Source: Siphonodentalium dalli (lineage: Eukaryota; Mollusca; Scaphopoda; Gadilida; Siphonodentaliidae). Taken from it: 64,000 nt of DNA. A program made the position numbers and the translations under genes. The DNA is taken from assembly GCA_032622095.1 (NCBI GenBank), contig CP136063.1:36678106-36742105 (forward strand). The letters are read 5' to 3'. Below the pieces are notes generated by a model. That model made no database searches and was not told the DNA's origin. It was given only the letters and a program-made list of their open reading frames with translations. Of the stretch, positions 33,101 to 44,322 are shown piece after piece; positions within the stretch are counted from its first letter, which is position 1; each line of letters starts with the position of its first letter.

Positions 33101-36100
33101 GAAGTGATAGATTCGTTACCGGAAAGGAGAGATTGGTTAGGAAATCGAACCACTCTGGAACAGGAATAGGACGTACACTGTACTGTATGACGTCTCTTAT
33201 TCTCTTCATTCCATGTTCATCACAATGAAGATTATTTTCATTACAACACAGCAAAACGATTGTGTTATTTACAAGGTCGCACTTCGGTGTGTATATAACT
33301 AAAAATTATACAATTTATAAATGCATTCTCGGATTTTAACCTTCATGTCTTTGTGACCCTATAACAAGTTATTTACAAGAATGCACGCTGATGTACATTC
33401 AGCATGCTGGCATTGTTTTACTTTGTGCATGTTCAACTTCTATCAGATACCATGGGATAAAGTCCTCATTAATGTTTGGCAACCATGGACTATCCTTTCC
33501 ATATTAATGAGGCGCAGTTAACAACAGACCAGGACATGCAATCCTGGTCATTTATTGGATTTAACTGCAAAACTATTCTATAGCCCGGCTTTGCAGTTGC
33601 TTATCATTCTGCATAATCTTGGCATTTAGATATCGTATCACGGAAAGCGTGTGAACTACCGTTCATAAATAAGTATAGGTCTTATAGTAGACTGAGAAAT
33701 GTCGTGTTTTGTGTGAAATTGTATATAATATGATCAGAAAAGGTCGCGCAATGTCGGCTTATATATGCGTTCAGTATATAAATGGATATACAGACGTCTA
33801 AAGTCCCTATTTGTTATTGAATATTGACAGTTTGTTGAAATATAGATGCACATATTAATGGATCCCAAAAACGCTCTTTATTGAGCCTGTATATATGGTA
33901 ATCGGCGCGGAAAACTTTTATATTGATATATAAAGCCAATACTTATCATGTCCTCTCAATTATAAACATACAGTGACATAGGCATGATATGTATACTAGA
34001 GAACGCCGCCCATACTCTATGTCTGATAGCGTGTACGGGACCCCGAACTCACTAGCTATCAAGCCCAGAACAATAGACCACATTCCACAATTATACTCAA
34101 GCCAATTTCCCTGTACGTTATCACTTGTTTTATCTCTAGTTTTAAGAAAACAAAGAAGGAAGCATAATCTCGACTGCTATGCCTTGTTGTATGAACTTAT
34201 TTAACTAAATTTATGTTGCAATTTGGAACAGATAATCTAAAATTACCCTTTTAATATACTAAATGGCTGACAAAATCATAGGATAAATCAGGTACATATA
34301 TGCACATTACTGCAGATGCGAAATGGGCGATGATTATCACGTCATCATCATGTGTACTGAGCTGCACGGAATAATAAGCAAATATCGCCAAATTGTTGTG
34401 AAACCAATTTAATTCCGACAATTAATTTTGTAAAATTATTATTTAATCCTTTGTTCGTTTTTCCCTCTGGGAGTGTATATATATGCTGAATCGTGCATTA
34501 CGCATGCACAATTCAAAATATGATTCGGTGACATACGTATAGGTATTATAGTGGTGTATCAAGAGATAAAACTTAACCATTGAATAATAATAATACCTGT
34601 ATTGAGTAATGACTGAATGAACATTTTATATTAAAAGACATACTATGCGCTTGTTCGGGTGCGTGAAACTGATAAGATGGTATTCGAGCGCTATGCCAAC
34701 GGAAAGAAGGTAAACTTCTACTAACATCGCTGAAAATATGAAGCAAATCGACCGAAACACTCCATAGAAAACTTCGTTTGAACAATGCTCAATTGTAAAT
34801 ATTTAGTAATCGATTCGGGACGCATGTATCTGTAATAAACGAAATACATGTCGGCCCCAAGAACTACATCAACTTAATATATGAGAAGGCTGTATGTGTC
34901 ATCTATTCGGATATAATATTTAAACACAAATTACATATTTTGAACTTTTGATTATTCCATAATTATAGTTGATCACCATATCTGGGTGGTTCATATTACT
35001 TTAATGAGCTGTATTTCAATATTGTATTTTGTTTAACCATCTAAATATAGGGTAATTATGGTGTCATGTTTCATTCCAATCGGCGCCTTTTGTGTAACAA
35101 ACTACATGAAAAGATAACTTCTAGTACTATATGGCCGTCGCATTAATTTTATTCAGGTCCATGAACACACGCCTTTATTCTCGGCATGAGGTCCACATCG
35201 TTATGATCAAAACAATTACCACTGATGATGTGTGATTAACTACACGGTAACTTGAACTATATACTTGGAATCTGCATCATTAGCTGTTCCATTATGTAAT
35301 GGCTATACACTTATACGGAACATATGGCGTTGACCTTTCAAATGAACATGTCCGAAAATTGAAAACGGAACATCTAAACTGATAACAACGCATAGGTTGT
35401 TTAAAGCAAGGTACTAATTTGAGCCATACATTTGCTACACGCGTTCTAATAAAGCGAGTTTTCTATTTACGAGACTGCGAATCAGCAATCATAGATTGGA
35501 AATTAACAAAGGGGAGACACAAACAGCCCACTACTCGTTAATGGAAGATTATTTAAGGTGTGTAAATGTAAACAAATTGAAACTGAATACCATTTTACAT
35601 TTTTCAGCAATGGCAATTTGGGAGAAATTTAGTTTTATTATGAAGAATGAACACAAAGCAACTATTATTCATATATTTGTTATGATCCGGTCTTTCTTCA
35701 CCGTTTGAAATTTCAATGAAAGCTGGCCAATCAATAAGCTATGACCAATTAATCCCACGTTATATGATGAAGAAGAGGAAAACGAAATTTGTTAGAAGAC
35801 CACATTTTTCATGTATATGCCAATGTTTGTCAAAGTATATGTATTTTATTCATGTTTTGCAACTGCGCATTTGGGTGTATTTTGAATTAATTCTTATCTT
35901 ATATTATCGGTTTAAATGAATGTATGTTGTATAGGCATATGCATTGTTCCGTGAATTGAAACATGCTCCAAGTAGTTTACAGTACGCTTGTATACCAATT
36001 CTAATTATGTTATACTTGGGTTTATATAAAAACGAAGATTTGGTTTGGTTTGGTTTCTTAGGGTTTATCGTCGTTCTAGCCGCTAGGCCAAATAAGACGT

Positions 36101-37025
36101 TGCCAATTTTACGGGTGGAGGAATGCCCACGCAGAGACTTGATTTCACCGAGAAATTGTCCCACGGCGTTCAGAAACACCGACCCACGAAAATCAACTGA
36201 CAAACTGGCCCAGATTAAAACAAAGAAGCTATGTGTTCTATGTGTTGAGATGTATAATAAAGAGCGTCTGTGCTCCCGCTGTGGTATACAATAAAGAGCG
36301 TCTATGATGAGTCGCGTTATATCTAATAAAGAGCGTCTATGATGCCGTTACTTATATATAATAAAGAGCGTCTATGCTATCTTCGTGTGATTGATAAAGA
36401 GCGTATGTGCTGTCGTTGTGGTATATAATAAAGAGCGTCTGTTTTGCAGTCGCTATATGGGGAAATGAATTTTTCACTGTCTAGGTTTTAGGTCAGTGAA
36501 AATGAATTTGCATTGTTAGAATATTAGACCAATGAATATGAACATAAATATTGAATATGTTTAAGAATTCTACCAGTTGTTGTCACCATAATGCGTTCCA
36601 CCATTAGACTAATTTCAGTTTACCGAAATCTCACGGATTAAAATGAATAAATTATGTGTTCTGCTTTATATCTTGCATTAATTATATAATGTAAATACCT
36701 ATACAGAATCACACAAAAGTTATACATCTTTTTCCGTGTAGAATTAGAATCTGGAATCTGGAAATGTCACAGCTCCGAAATTTCGAGGATGAGGTCCGTG
36801 TACATAAACATATCTCTCGTGCTCTCTCTCTGGAAACTGTAATTAGTTCCATCCGGTCAGTGTTCAGAGTTAAGTAACGACATAGTACTCCCGTCTACTT
36901 GATCGCCCTTTAGTGAAATTCTGCATGCAGTCGAATAGTCTTGAGCTGTCTTTCGATGTATTCCTCCATCGTATTAGTTTTCATTGTATGATGGATCTGT
37001 TTTGCCCGGTGGATTCTGACACCAG
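30178..37025. other. Interior of the LTR element, no genes recognised
   Basis: Mostly AT-rich unique sequence. It contains degenerate repeats around CGCGCACTGGGAAGTAGC (about 32640-32960), a cluster of CCGGAAG words (33040-33130) and six copies of ATAAAGAGCGT (36255-36442). A 99-aa minus ORF (35904-36203) and a 116-aa plus ORF (35944-36294) overlap over a more GC-rich patch but show no family signature. Confidence 0.6.
36255..36442. repeat. About 34-bp tandem repeat with ATAAAGAGCGTCTATG
   Basis: Six copies at roughly 36256, 36291, 36325, 36361, 36393 and 36427. The spacers vary but often contain TCG..GTGGTATATA. Confidence 0.8.
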
Positions 37026-38978
37026 TGTGGCAGTGCGGAATTTCGGGTGTGGGTGATTCCCTACTTTTGTTGATTGAAATCCTCTGCCATTTCTACTTTT
37101 TCATTTCTGTGGGGAATTAGCTGGGTAGGCTGTTGGTACCTAAAGTCATGAAAACAGAACAGTATAAATAGTTGTGATGAGAATTTATTCGTTCCAAAGT
37201 CAAAAAGTAAACAAACCAGAATTAGAATCAGAATGATAATAACAGAATAAGCTGTGGTAACAATTCAGCGACCATACATCAATAAACCAATCAATCAATC
37301 TTTATTTAGATTTAAGCATATGTTGGGTCCTCTAGCATAGCCCAAGATAAAGTATAGAACAATAGGTGTATATTAATTATAAGAATGTGATTCTTTGATG
37401 TGAAAAGCTCGAAGCTGAACGCGGATTTCCATTTGCATTTAAGTAAACTTTTATCAATATGCCTATTTAAAAGGACACATGCAGCTTTAAATTGGGAAAT
37501 ATCTTCGAAGCTAGCCTACGCTAGGAAACTTGTAATGGCTAAGTTTGGATGGTTCAATTGATTGAACCGTGGTAGAATATTATGGTTGAAAGTAATTTCG
37601 TATTTGATTGTTAAATGTTTTGCTCCATTAAGTGACCAAATCATGGTTGAATTTAACAGTTGCCAGTGCATGCAACTTCGATTGATTGGTTGGATGGATA
37701 AATCAGACATATATTGATCTATGCTTATAATAACATTGAAGTAATACATAATATATGTGATGGGGAAACACATTTGCCAGCGCGTAGATGCGATTATATA
37801 TAGTTAACTGTCCCCGAACTATTTGGGCATTGTATGATTTCGGAAATGGAATATAGCCTTGCATTGAACACTCCAGGCCAAACCCGGGATAATTTGAATT
37901 ATATGTGGCCCCTAAACCCTATTTGCGAAACTGAAGAATGTGATACACAAATATATCAAATTAGTAGACAAACATAACACCTGAACATGGCTATACAAAA
38001 TTACCCGGAACCAGGATGAAAGATTGGCCTGTTGCATAATCGCCAATAATAATACAAATGTGTTACAGTTGAACAAACTCCGAATTTAACAGAAAAACTT
38101 TACTCACAAGATTCACATATTCACATTGAAAATATCTCGCTTATTACAAATATTCATGGTGTATTAATAAAAAGAAATCTGCAAACGAAAAGTATCGTAG
38201 TTTTTTAACTCACCTAAAGTCATGAAAACAGAACAGTATAAATAGTTGTGATGCAAATTTATTCGTTCCAAAGTGACGACGTTCCCATCACAATCCATAT
38301 TTATACCCCCTGTTCTGCAAGGTGGCCTGAGGTGGTCATTTTGTCAGTATTCACCAATGAAAATTCTTAGTATTGGCAAGAACATAATTTCAGCCAACCA
38401 TATCTTATGCCCCGGCGCGCTATTTTTCTTTGGTGGCATGATGGACATACTTATTCCACATATGTCTTGGTGATTCACGCTAGATAAAACGCATACACGC
38501 CAGATAGCACGTGTGTAATTAAATTTACATTCCGCCTGGCATTAAGCCTGGAATTAATATCCAGGCCTTTGGTCCAGCGCGTTGGTCCAGCGCGTTTGTC
38601 GGCGATTCTAATCATGGTAATCTATTTTCCATACAAAATATGCATGATCAGTTGGGAGACTGGCAGCTTATAATTAAAACCCGATAAATTACACAGATGG
38701 TCAATTATTTCCAACACGCCGAAGAAATGTTCTGCGTGTGGCATATATGTAATGCATTAACTAACATTAGTGGTTTTGAATATAACACTCTCTCTGTGTA
38801 ACTCCGAACCAATATTTTCCACGTTTTCTGATCTCCATACAATCTGCCATCCACTCTAGAAATTTTTGTATAATATTCAAAGTATATTTTCTGAAACCGA
38901 TAAAATAAAGTGACCCCAGTCTAGACATTTTTGAGCATAATATTTGAAATATAAGATATGAAATTTCACAATATGACA
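37026..38978. repeat. Right LTR
   Basis: 1953 bp, nearly identical to the left LTR, including the nested segment and the 63-bp repeat. Differences include a 4-bp indel near 37804 and a 2-bp indel near 38693. Confidence 0.85.
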
Positions 38979-39291
38979 AATGTATCTTGCCCCGGATACA
39001 AATTGTATCGGGTCGCCGAGTCCGTGCGACGCAAGCTTCGCGCATGCGCAGACCAGATCTCGGAAACGGGTGGAGCTATCGACTTGAAATTTGGTATGTG
39101 AATGTATCTTGCCCCGGGTACGAATTTTATCGGGTCGCCGAGCCCGTGCGACGCAAGCTTCGCGCATGCGCAGACCAGATCTCGGAAACGGGTGGAGCTA
39201 TCGACTTGAAATTTTGTTAAATTAAAAAAATGTCATGTTTCTGAAACAAAGCCATGAGACGAATGCCGCCAGTGGCGGGCTAACCTGCTAG
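38979..39291 (+). mobile_element. 3' part of the interrupted Helitron
   Basis: Resumes with AATGTATCTTGCCCCGG, carries two copies of the roughly 110-bp core, and ends with the hairpin CCGCCAGTGGCGG, then CTAACCTG and CTAG before a T. Confidence 0.75.
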
Positions 39292-39304
39292 TCAACTATA
39301 AATT

Positions 39305-39780
39305 GAACCTTTCCAAATTCAAATTCAAATTCAAATTAGTTTATTCATCAGATAACTATACATAAATAAAAATATAACAATACATATAGAACAAACACAG
39401 ATATCTGATGGGGAGGGATATGACTATTCAGTCGTCTTCCTGTCCCACCCATAGGCCACTTCAGCTACACATACATCACTGCTGAGTCACTGTGCTATAA
39501 ACAAAAGATATATTAATTGGAATTATAGGTTGTTTTTGTTAGTTTTTTGTTGTTTTCAGTGAAAAGCGTAAGTTTAAGTATAAACTAAAAAATTCTTAAA
39601 ACTAATTCTTACAGTCAGGACAAAAGGTGTTACTGCATTGAACTGTGTGAGGATACTTCTCTACAATTGAGTCTGCAAGACGTTTTTTGAAAGAATTTCT
39701 TAATGAGATAGAGCGTATATTTGACTTTAATAAATTCCATTTATGTGGAATAGCATGAAATCTATCCATTCCTGAAAAGG
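39305..39780 (-). mobile_element. 5'-truncated non-LTR retrotransposon, 3' end
   Basis: On the minus strand a short frame (about 39773-39612) encodes WNLLKSNIRSISLRNSFKK and ends CPDCKN-stop. This resembles the C-terminal WNSLP..IR..SF pattern of CR1/L2-type reverse transcriptase ORFs. It is followed by a 3' UTR, GAATAAACTAATTTG and a (TTTGAA)n tail at 39310-39335, the usual LINE end structure. Confidence 0.6.
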
Positions 39781-40326
39781 AACACCACTTTATTCACTTA
39801 TAATCACACCCACCATTCGATGTGTGTCCTCTCTGGCTGACAGTATAGACAAATGGTAGGTATGATAATAAGTTATTTGTGAAATTGTGAATCATGTAAG
39901 CCTTAAAAGTTTAAAGGCACCAACTATGCTGGCAGTGGGCATATGTGCAATAAATATATAATTAGACATCTTTAAAACATCAGCAATAAGAACACTGAGA
40001 AATGGATAACATGTAGTTCTTATATTATTAATTATTGATAGTTCTCAAATCACACAATATGTCAAGTTGAAACCACTGTTGTCTGAACATAACTTATTTG
40101 CCATTAATATATATAAGAGCAATGTTTGTATATATATATCTCCATTTTCTTCTTAGTGGTGATTTTTTTTACAGATTAATATTTTTTGCACACTTACCTA
40201 CTGCGAGTAGTTTAGACATTTTCATTTCATTAAAGATGCACATTAGAGTATGTAGTCCATATTTCTTTCGAGGTGAACCACCTAGTCAAAATCGGTTGGG
40301 ATAATGTTTTACCAAACAAATCAAAA
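39781..40326. other. Non-coding stretch
   Basis: No gene recognised. The 68-aa plus ORF at 40098-40304 lacks support. Confidence 0.4.
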
Positions 40327-40441
40327 TGATGCCACCTTACTCATATTTAAATGATGCCACCTTACTCATATTTAAATGATGCCACCTTACTCATATTTAA
40401 ATGATGCCACCTTACTCATATTTAAATGATGCCACCTTACT
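40327..40441. repeat. 25-bp tandem repeat, about 4.6 copies
   Basis: Unit GATGCCACCTTACTCATATT followed by TAAAT, nearly perfect. Confidence 0.9.
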
Positions 40442-41017
40442 GCTCGAATTTTAATAGGAGTAAGGCATACATGCATAAATCAGAAAAAGTCATACTGATA
40501 GTCATGTATTATAAGACATTCATGTTAAATTGAGCATAAATATGACATGTGTAATTATGAGTATTAAACCTCAGTTTTTTTGCATTTAATTCAGTCGCTC
40601 CATAGGGTCAAATGAGTTTTATTTTTATAAAAATTGTGATAAAATCTGCTTTTTAAATTACATAACTGCTTTCGGTTGACAACTCTTGTGGATATCAGAA
40701 GGAATATATTTTAAATGAAATAAATTAGTTTACTGTCACGCTTCTGACATTTTGTGACATTTTATGAGTTATTTCAGATTTTCGGTGAGCGAGTCAACGT
40801 TGCTAAACCCCGAACTTGAGAGATTTATTAACGGGGCTCTGACATAAAACAGCATTATCTCAACCGATTCACCTAGCAGGTTTATGACACAGGAAACTTT
40901 AACTAGTAACAGTAGAGCTCTCTTTCTGATCATTTTTAGATATGATGGATTCACCATAGCTCACTCAGAGGATCTGACATAGCAACCTCTGTTCTATTGT
41001 CATCATGATTCAACTTG
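40442..41017. other. Non-coding stretch, 3' flank of the exon at 41018
   Basis: No feature recognised. A 62-aa minus ORF at 40769-40957 could belong to a decayed paralogue but has no visible family. Confidence 0.35.
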
Positions 41018-41353
41018 TCAAACACTGGTCTGAGTCTTGACGAAGAACAAAAACTTTTTGGTGACATCACCTTTCTTTGTCCTAGTGAATGGTTCACCCA
41101 TGACAAATTGCTGCAACAGACCTAGTGGCATTGTGAAACATCTTGGATAAGCCAAGTTGAACACATAATATGTGCACAAGAGTTGCACAATTCCCCAGTC
41201 CATAGTGTTCCCTTGTAGTTTTATGGCATTATCATCTGCCAATATGAACATCCCCTTGATGGTCTCTTCCTCCAAAAATATCACTACCGGTAGTCGCAGT
41301 GGGTCCAGTGGGCTGCATTTCAAGCATTTTTCGATATCTTCATCTGGGATACC
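41018..41353 (-). CDS. Terminal exon of an unnamed gene (YYVFNLAYP motif)
   Basis: This minus-strand exon opens after a good acceptor (TTATTCCACAG, about 41364-41354) with GIPDEDIEKCLKC. It continues through a hydrophobic core, LLCTYYVFNLAYP, and ends at a TGA (41020-41018). A phase-0 donor, CAG|GTGGGT at 43040-43036, lies upstream on the same strand, implying a 1.7-kb intron. The (A/T)YYVF.L.YP pattern occurs in several multicopy invertebrate genes of unknown role. I do not assign a function. The splice signals and intact frame make this one of the more gene-like items here. Confidence 0.45.
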   Translation of the reverse strand, partial: GIPDEDIEKCLKCSPLDPLRLPVVIFLEEETIKGMFILADDNAIKLQGNTMDWGIVQLLCTYYVFNLAYPRCFTMPLGLLQQFVMGEPFTRTKKGDVTKKFLFFVKTQTSV

Positions 41354-41424
41354 CTGTGGAATAATATTGGAAAGATGCACTGAATAAATTTCATATTTCT
41401 GAGTTGAATATAGATTTACTCAGT

Positions 41425-41600
41425 CAAAATATAATTAGGAGATAAACATACCCTGTTGAGTTGTACATTCTGGGATTCGAGCATGAAAACAGTTTGTGAA
41501 CGAGCCGGCTTGCCAGCGAGTTCACAAAAACTGTTTTCATGCTCGAATCCCAGAATGTACAACGAAGCAGGGTACGTTTATCTCCATTGTAATTCAATCT
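41425..41600. mobile_element. Palindromic MITE inside the intron
   Basis: Nearly perfect hairpin: ATTCTGGGATTCGAGCATG with GAAAACAGTTT on the left, and the complement on the right, around a GAGCCGGCTTGCC loop. The arms extend outward through GGAGATAAAC.TACCCTG. Confidence 0.85.
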
Positions 41601-43037
41601 AGCAAGGAATTTGCAAAAAAACTGTATAAAAAGTTTCATTTAGTCGTTTTCATGACACGAATCGAGACTTTCATTTTGCTGTTGTCACCGTGCACAAATC
41701 GTTGGGTTTGTTCATTGCGTTACTCGGAACACTGCTCCGTAACCATTTCCTGTGGGGCGGGTTGGCTCTTTTCGCTACTCCGTTCTGCGGCGATGAAATT
41801 GTACCGTGCCACATTCAGATTTGATGCACGCTGAAGCGGCCGATGAACGGTATCTATAAACAACAATGCGCGGATGTGCTCGTTTCGCTACTCGTTCTGT
41901 GCCAATGAAATTTGACCATGCTACATTCAGATTTGATGCACGCTGAAGCGGCCGATGTCGGTGAATCGAAAAACAAAAGTTATCCGCTCTCGGCCAATCA
42001 GAATGCTTGTTTTTAGTGACAAATACTCAATTGAATTACAATGAAGTTTAATTCGCATTTTACTGCTGGATAAAAACTGGAATCCGAAATATGTTTACAT
42101 AAATTTGATGAATAATGACAGACATCAAAATGTGTTTTCACCATGTCCCACGCCATAAAATGGAATAATGGATATGAGTCCATTATCTGCTTATATCAGT
42201 ATCAAATATGGACCCATTTGCACATTATAGCGAAGCTGCGAGAGAATATGCTGCAATTGAGGCCTTATCATGTGAATAAAACTGCTGCTATTACCAATTC
42301 TTATTAAATGATCAGAAAGCCGAAAGTTGACATTCATTGAGGGTCAAATTTGATATAGTGTTAGCGGCGATGTTTTGATTAATTTGATAGTTTTATCATG
42401 TTCGTTGCCTTAGCATCGGTGTGGCATTATTTGAAAGGCACGGGAGGCCTTAGTTGTCGAAAATATTCATATTTGTTCCAATCACTGTAAACAGAAAAAC
42501 ATTAAAACGCATATGACTATGACTTATTGAAATAATGAGTCAGTTCAATGATTTCATGGAAAGCTGTGTAAATAGTTCAGTTTTGTCAACAAATTAATAT
42601 AAATTTCAGTTTTACAAGCCCTGTTGGGGTTTGTCTTACATTTTATAGACTTGTATTTAACCATTTCTTTACTGAATGGACTCTACCACTCAGTTTATAT
42701 AGAAGTATACATTGGAATAGTCAATTACTCATTTTGAATGGTGACGACAAACAATAAAATTGCTGAATGAGTCTGTATTATTGATGGAAATGTTCAGATA
42801 ATGTAATATAAACCTGATTGTCTGTTGCGATTTATTAAAAAATAAGTGTTTTGATTTCAAAGTGATAATGTCCCTTTAAGATAGCTGTTATTAGGTCAAA
42901 TAATATGACTTCCCTATTTGATGACACATGATATTTATATTATTTGGTGGATATATATATATATGTTCTTAAACTTTTGTCATTATCAGTACTTTTTGTC
43001 AATTTATTGCCACAATATAGCAAACTATAATACCCAC
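41601..43037. other. Probable intron
   Basis: Lies between the donor at 43037 and the acceptor at 41354. It contains a duplicated block (CATTCAGATTTGATGCACGC, at about 41812 and 41930) and a TA microsatellite near 42955. No gene recognised. Confidence 0.4.
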
Positions 43038-43900
43038 CTGCTTTCGCTTTAATTTTTCAACTTCCTTTTTGAGAGCCTCGATTTCAGCTCACAAAGTGAA
43101 GCAACAACTATTGCATTCATGGTATTGACCAACTTGACCATATCCTTGTGCTGCTGCTGAATAATCGTATTTATTGTCTTGAATCTCTTGATACACATCG
43201 GCTTGATTATAGGGAGTCTCAGTTGGATTGTAGATCAGATTATGAGCATTGCTCACGATATCTGAGTAAGGTGACAACATGTTTCCACTATTGGTCATTT
43301 GGAGATACGACATGCCTTCTTCGTTTATCGGAATCGGAATGTCTAGTGGCGTCATTTGGGAACCTTGTTGTGGCAATAGAAACTGATGCTGTGATGTTGG
43401 TGTAGCTGAATCTGTCTGTAATGGTTGGAACAGAGACAATGTGGATGATGGAGCCTGTGGATGTATTGATGGAGGTGGTGGTAGATCTTTCGGGATGGTT
43501 GATGGAGGTGCATGTATACCTTTCGGCGTGGTTGATGGACCTTTTGGTGTAAGTTTTGGTGGTTGCAGTTTTGGCATTGTTGCTTGTGCTTGTTTTGATG
43601 TACGTTTCGGAGTAGTTGTTGATGATAGAAGCTGTTGAGCTGGTGACTGATGCTCAGCTGTGATGTTGGTGCAGCTGAATCTGTCTGTAATGGTGGGAAC
43701 GGAGACAATGTGGATGATGGAGCCTGTGGATGTATTGATGGAGGTATTGATGGAGGTGGTGGTAGATCTTTCGGGATGGTTGATGGAGGTGGTGGTGCAT
43801 GTATACCTTTCGGCATTTGCTGGTTAATTTCTGCTGAGTGCCCCATGTGATTATAGAAAGCCTGTCGTGCTTCTGGCATGATGTCCAGGCTGGCGTGGAC
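43038..43900 (-). pseudogene. Proline-rich exon fused to a recombinase C-terminal scrap
   Basis: Read on the minus strand, the block begins with a truncated copy of the recombinase motif (ARQAFYNHMGHSAEINQ, about 43870-43820), which stops before the Tyr. It passes directly into a Pro-rich region, PKGIHAPPPPSTIPKDLPPP. That region is repeated about 295 bp downstream in another frame (PKGIHAPPSTIPKDLPPP), followed by an acidic, Tyr/Gln-rich tail to 43089. A short coiled coil (EALKKEVEKLKRKQ) then leads to the donor at 43037. At least two frame changes (near 43630 and 43080) argue that it is now broken. Confidence 0.5.
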
Positions 43901-44103
43901 ATCTTTTTAGAAACGCTGAATGAGTTAGTCATCACTGCTGTAAATAATGGTGGTACATTTCTCACACAACCAATCACCATTTGAGAATTTGGATTATTTA
44001 CACATCTCCAGCGATACCATATGAAGCATTTGTCACAACCTACACTAAAGTCTGACTGCATGAATGATGCACTACTCTCATTCACACACTCTGTATATGA
44101 CAA
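43901..44103 (-). pseudogene. PHD-finger-like fragment
   Basis: The minus frame contains VGCDKCFIWYRWRCV, the second half of a PHD finger (Cys-x2-Cys, aromatic residues, Cys), with Tyr-Arg where Tyr-His is usual. The first Cys pair is less clear. It is 5' to the proline-rich exon on the same strand and may have been part of the same gene. Confidence 0.45.
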
Positions 44104-44116
44104 ACTCCCCAGAAAT

Positions 44117-44322
44117 ACTTTAACCCTTTGACCTAAACCTACAAAATAAGTCTCTTAAAGAATATAAGAATAAATTATTAAAATTGTAAAAAAAAAAAAT
44201 TAGGCCAATGCATTCTCTTATATATGCGAGGCGACCTATGGTTGACTCGCATATATAAGAGAATGCATTGGCACAGGGTATATGGGTTGATACAAAATCA
44301 GACCTGGCGCTCAAAGAGTTAA
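44117..44322. mobile_element. MITE with one 72-bp perfect hairpin
   Basis: Outer ends TTAACCCTTTGA and TCAAAGAGTTAA are inverted repeats. The interior holds the hairpin CCAATGCATTCTCTTATATA (44205 on) and its complement ending 44272, the same as in the 13.7-14.1 kb MITE. Confidence 0.75.

Larger units (their letters stand above)
28223..38978. mobile_element. Young 10.76-kb LTR element without recognisable coding genes
   Basis: Two direct repeats of about 1.95 kb (28223-30177 and 37026-38978) each start TGTGGCAGTG and end ATATGACA. They are flanked by AATG on both outer sides (28219-28222 and 38979-38982). I count about nine differences between the repeats, so insertion is recent. The 6.8-kb interior has no ORF over about 116 codons and none of the gag, protease, RT or integrase motifs. 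I did not see a convincing primer-binding site or polypurine tract. It resembles a large retrotransposon derivative mobilised in trans. Transcription direction is unresolved. Confidence 0.85.

Noticed and set aside
28223-38978. Plain segmental duplication as explanation of the 1.95-kb repeats
   Set aside because: The exact TG..CA borders, the AATG duplication and the interrupted Helitron target fit an LTR insertion much better.
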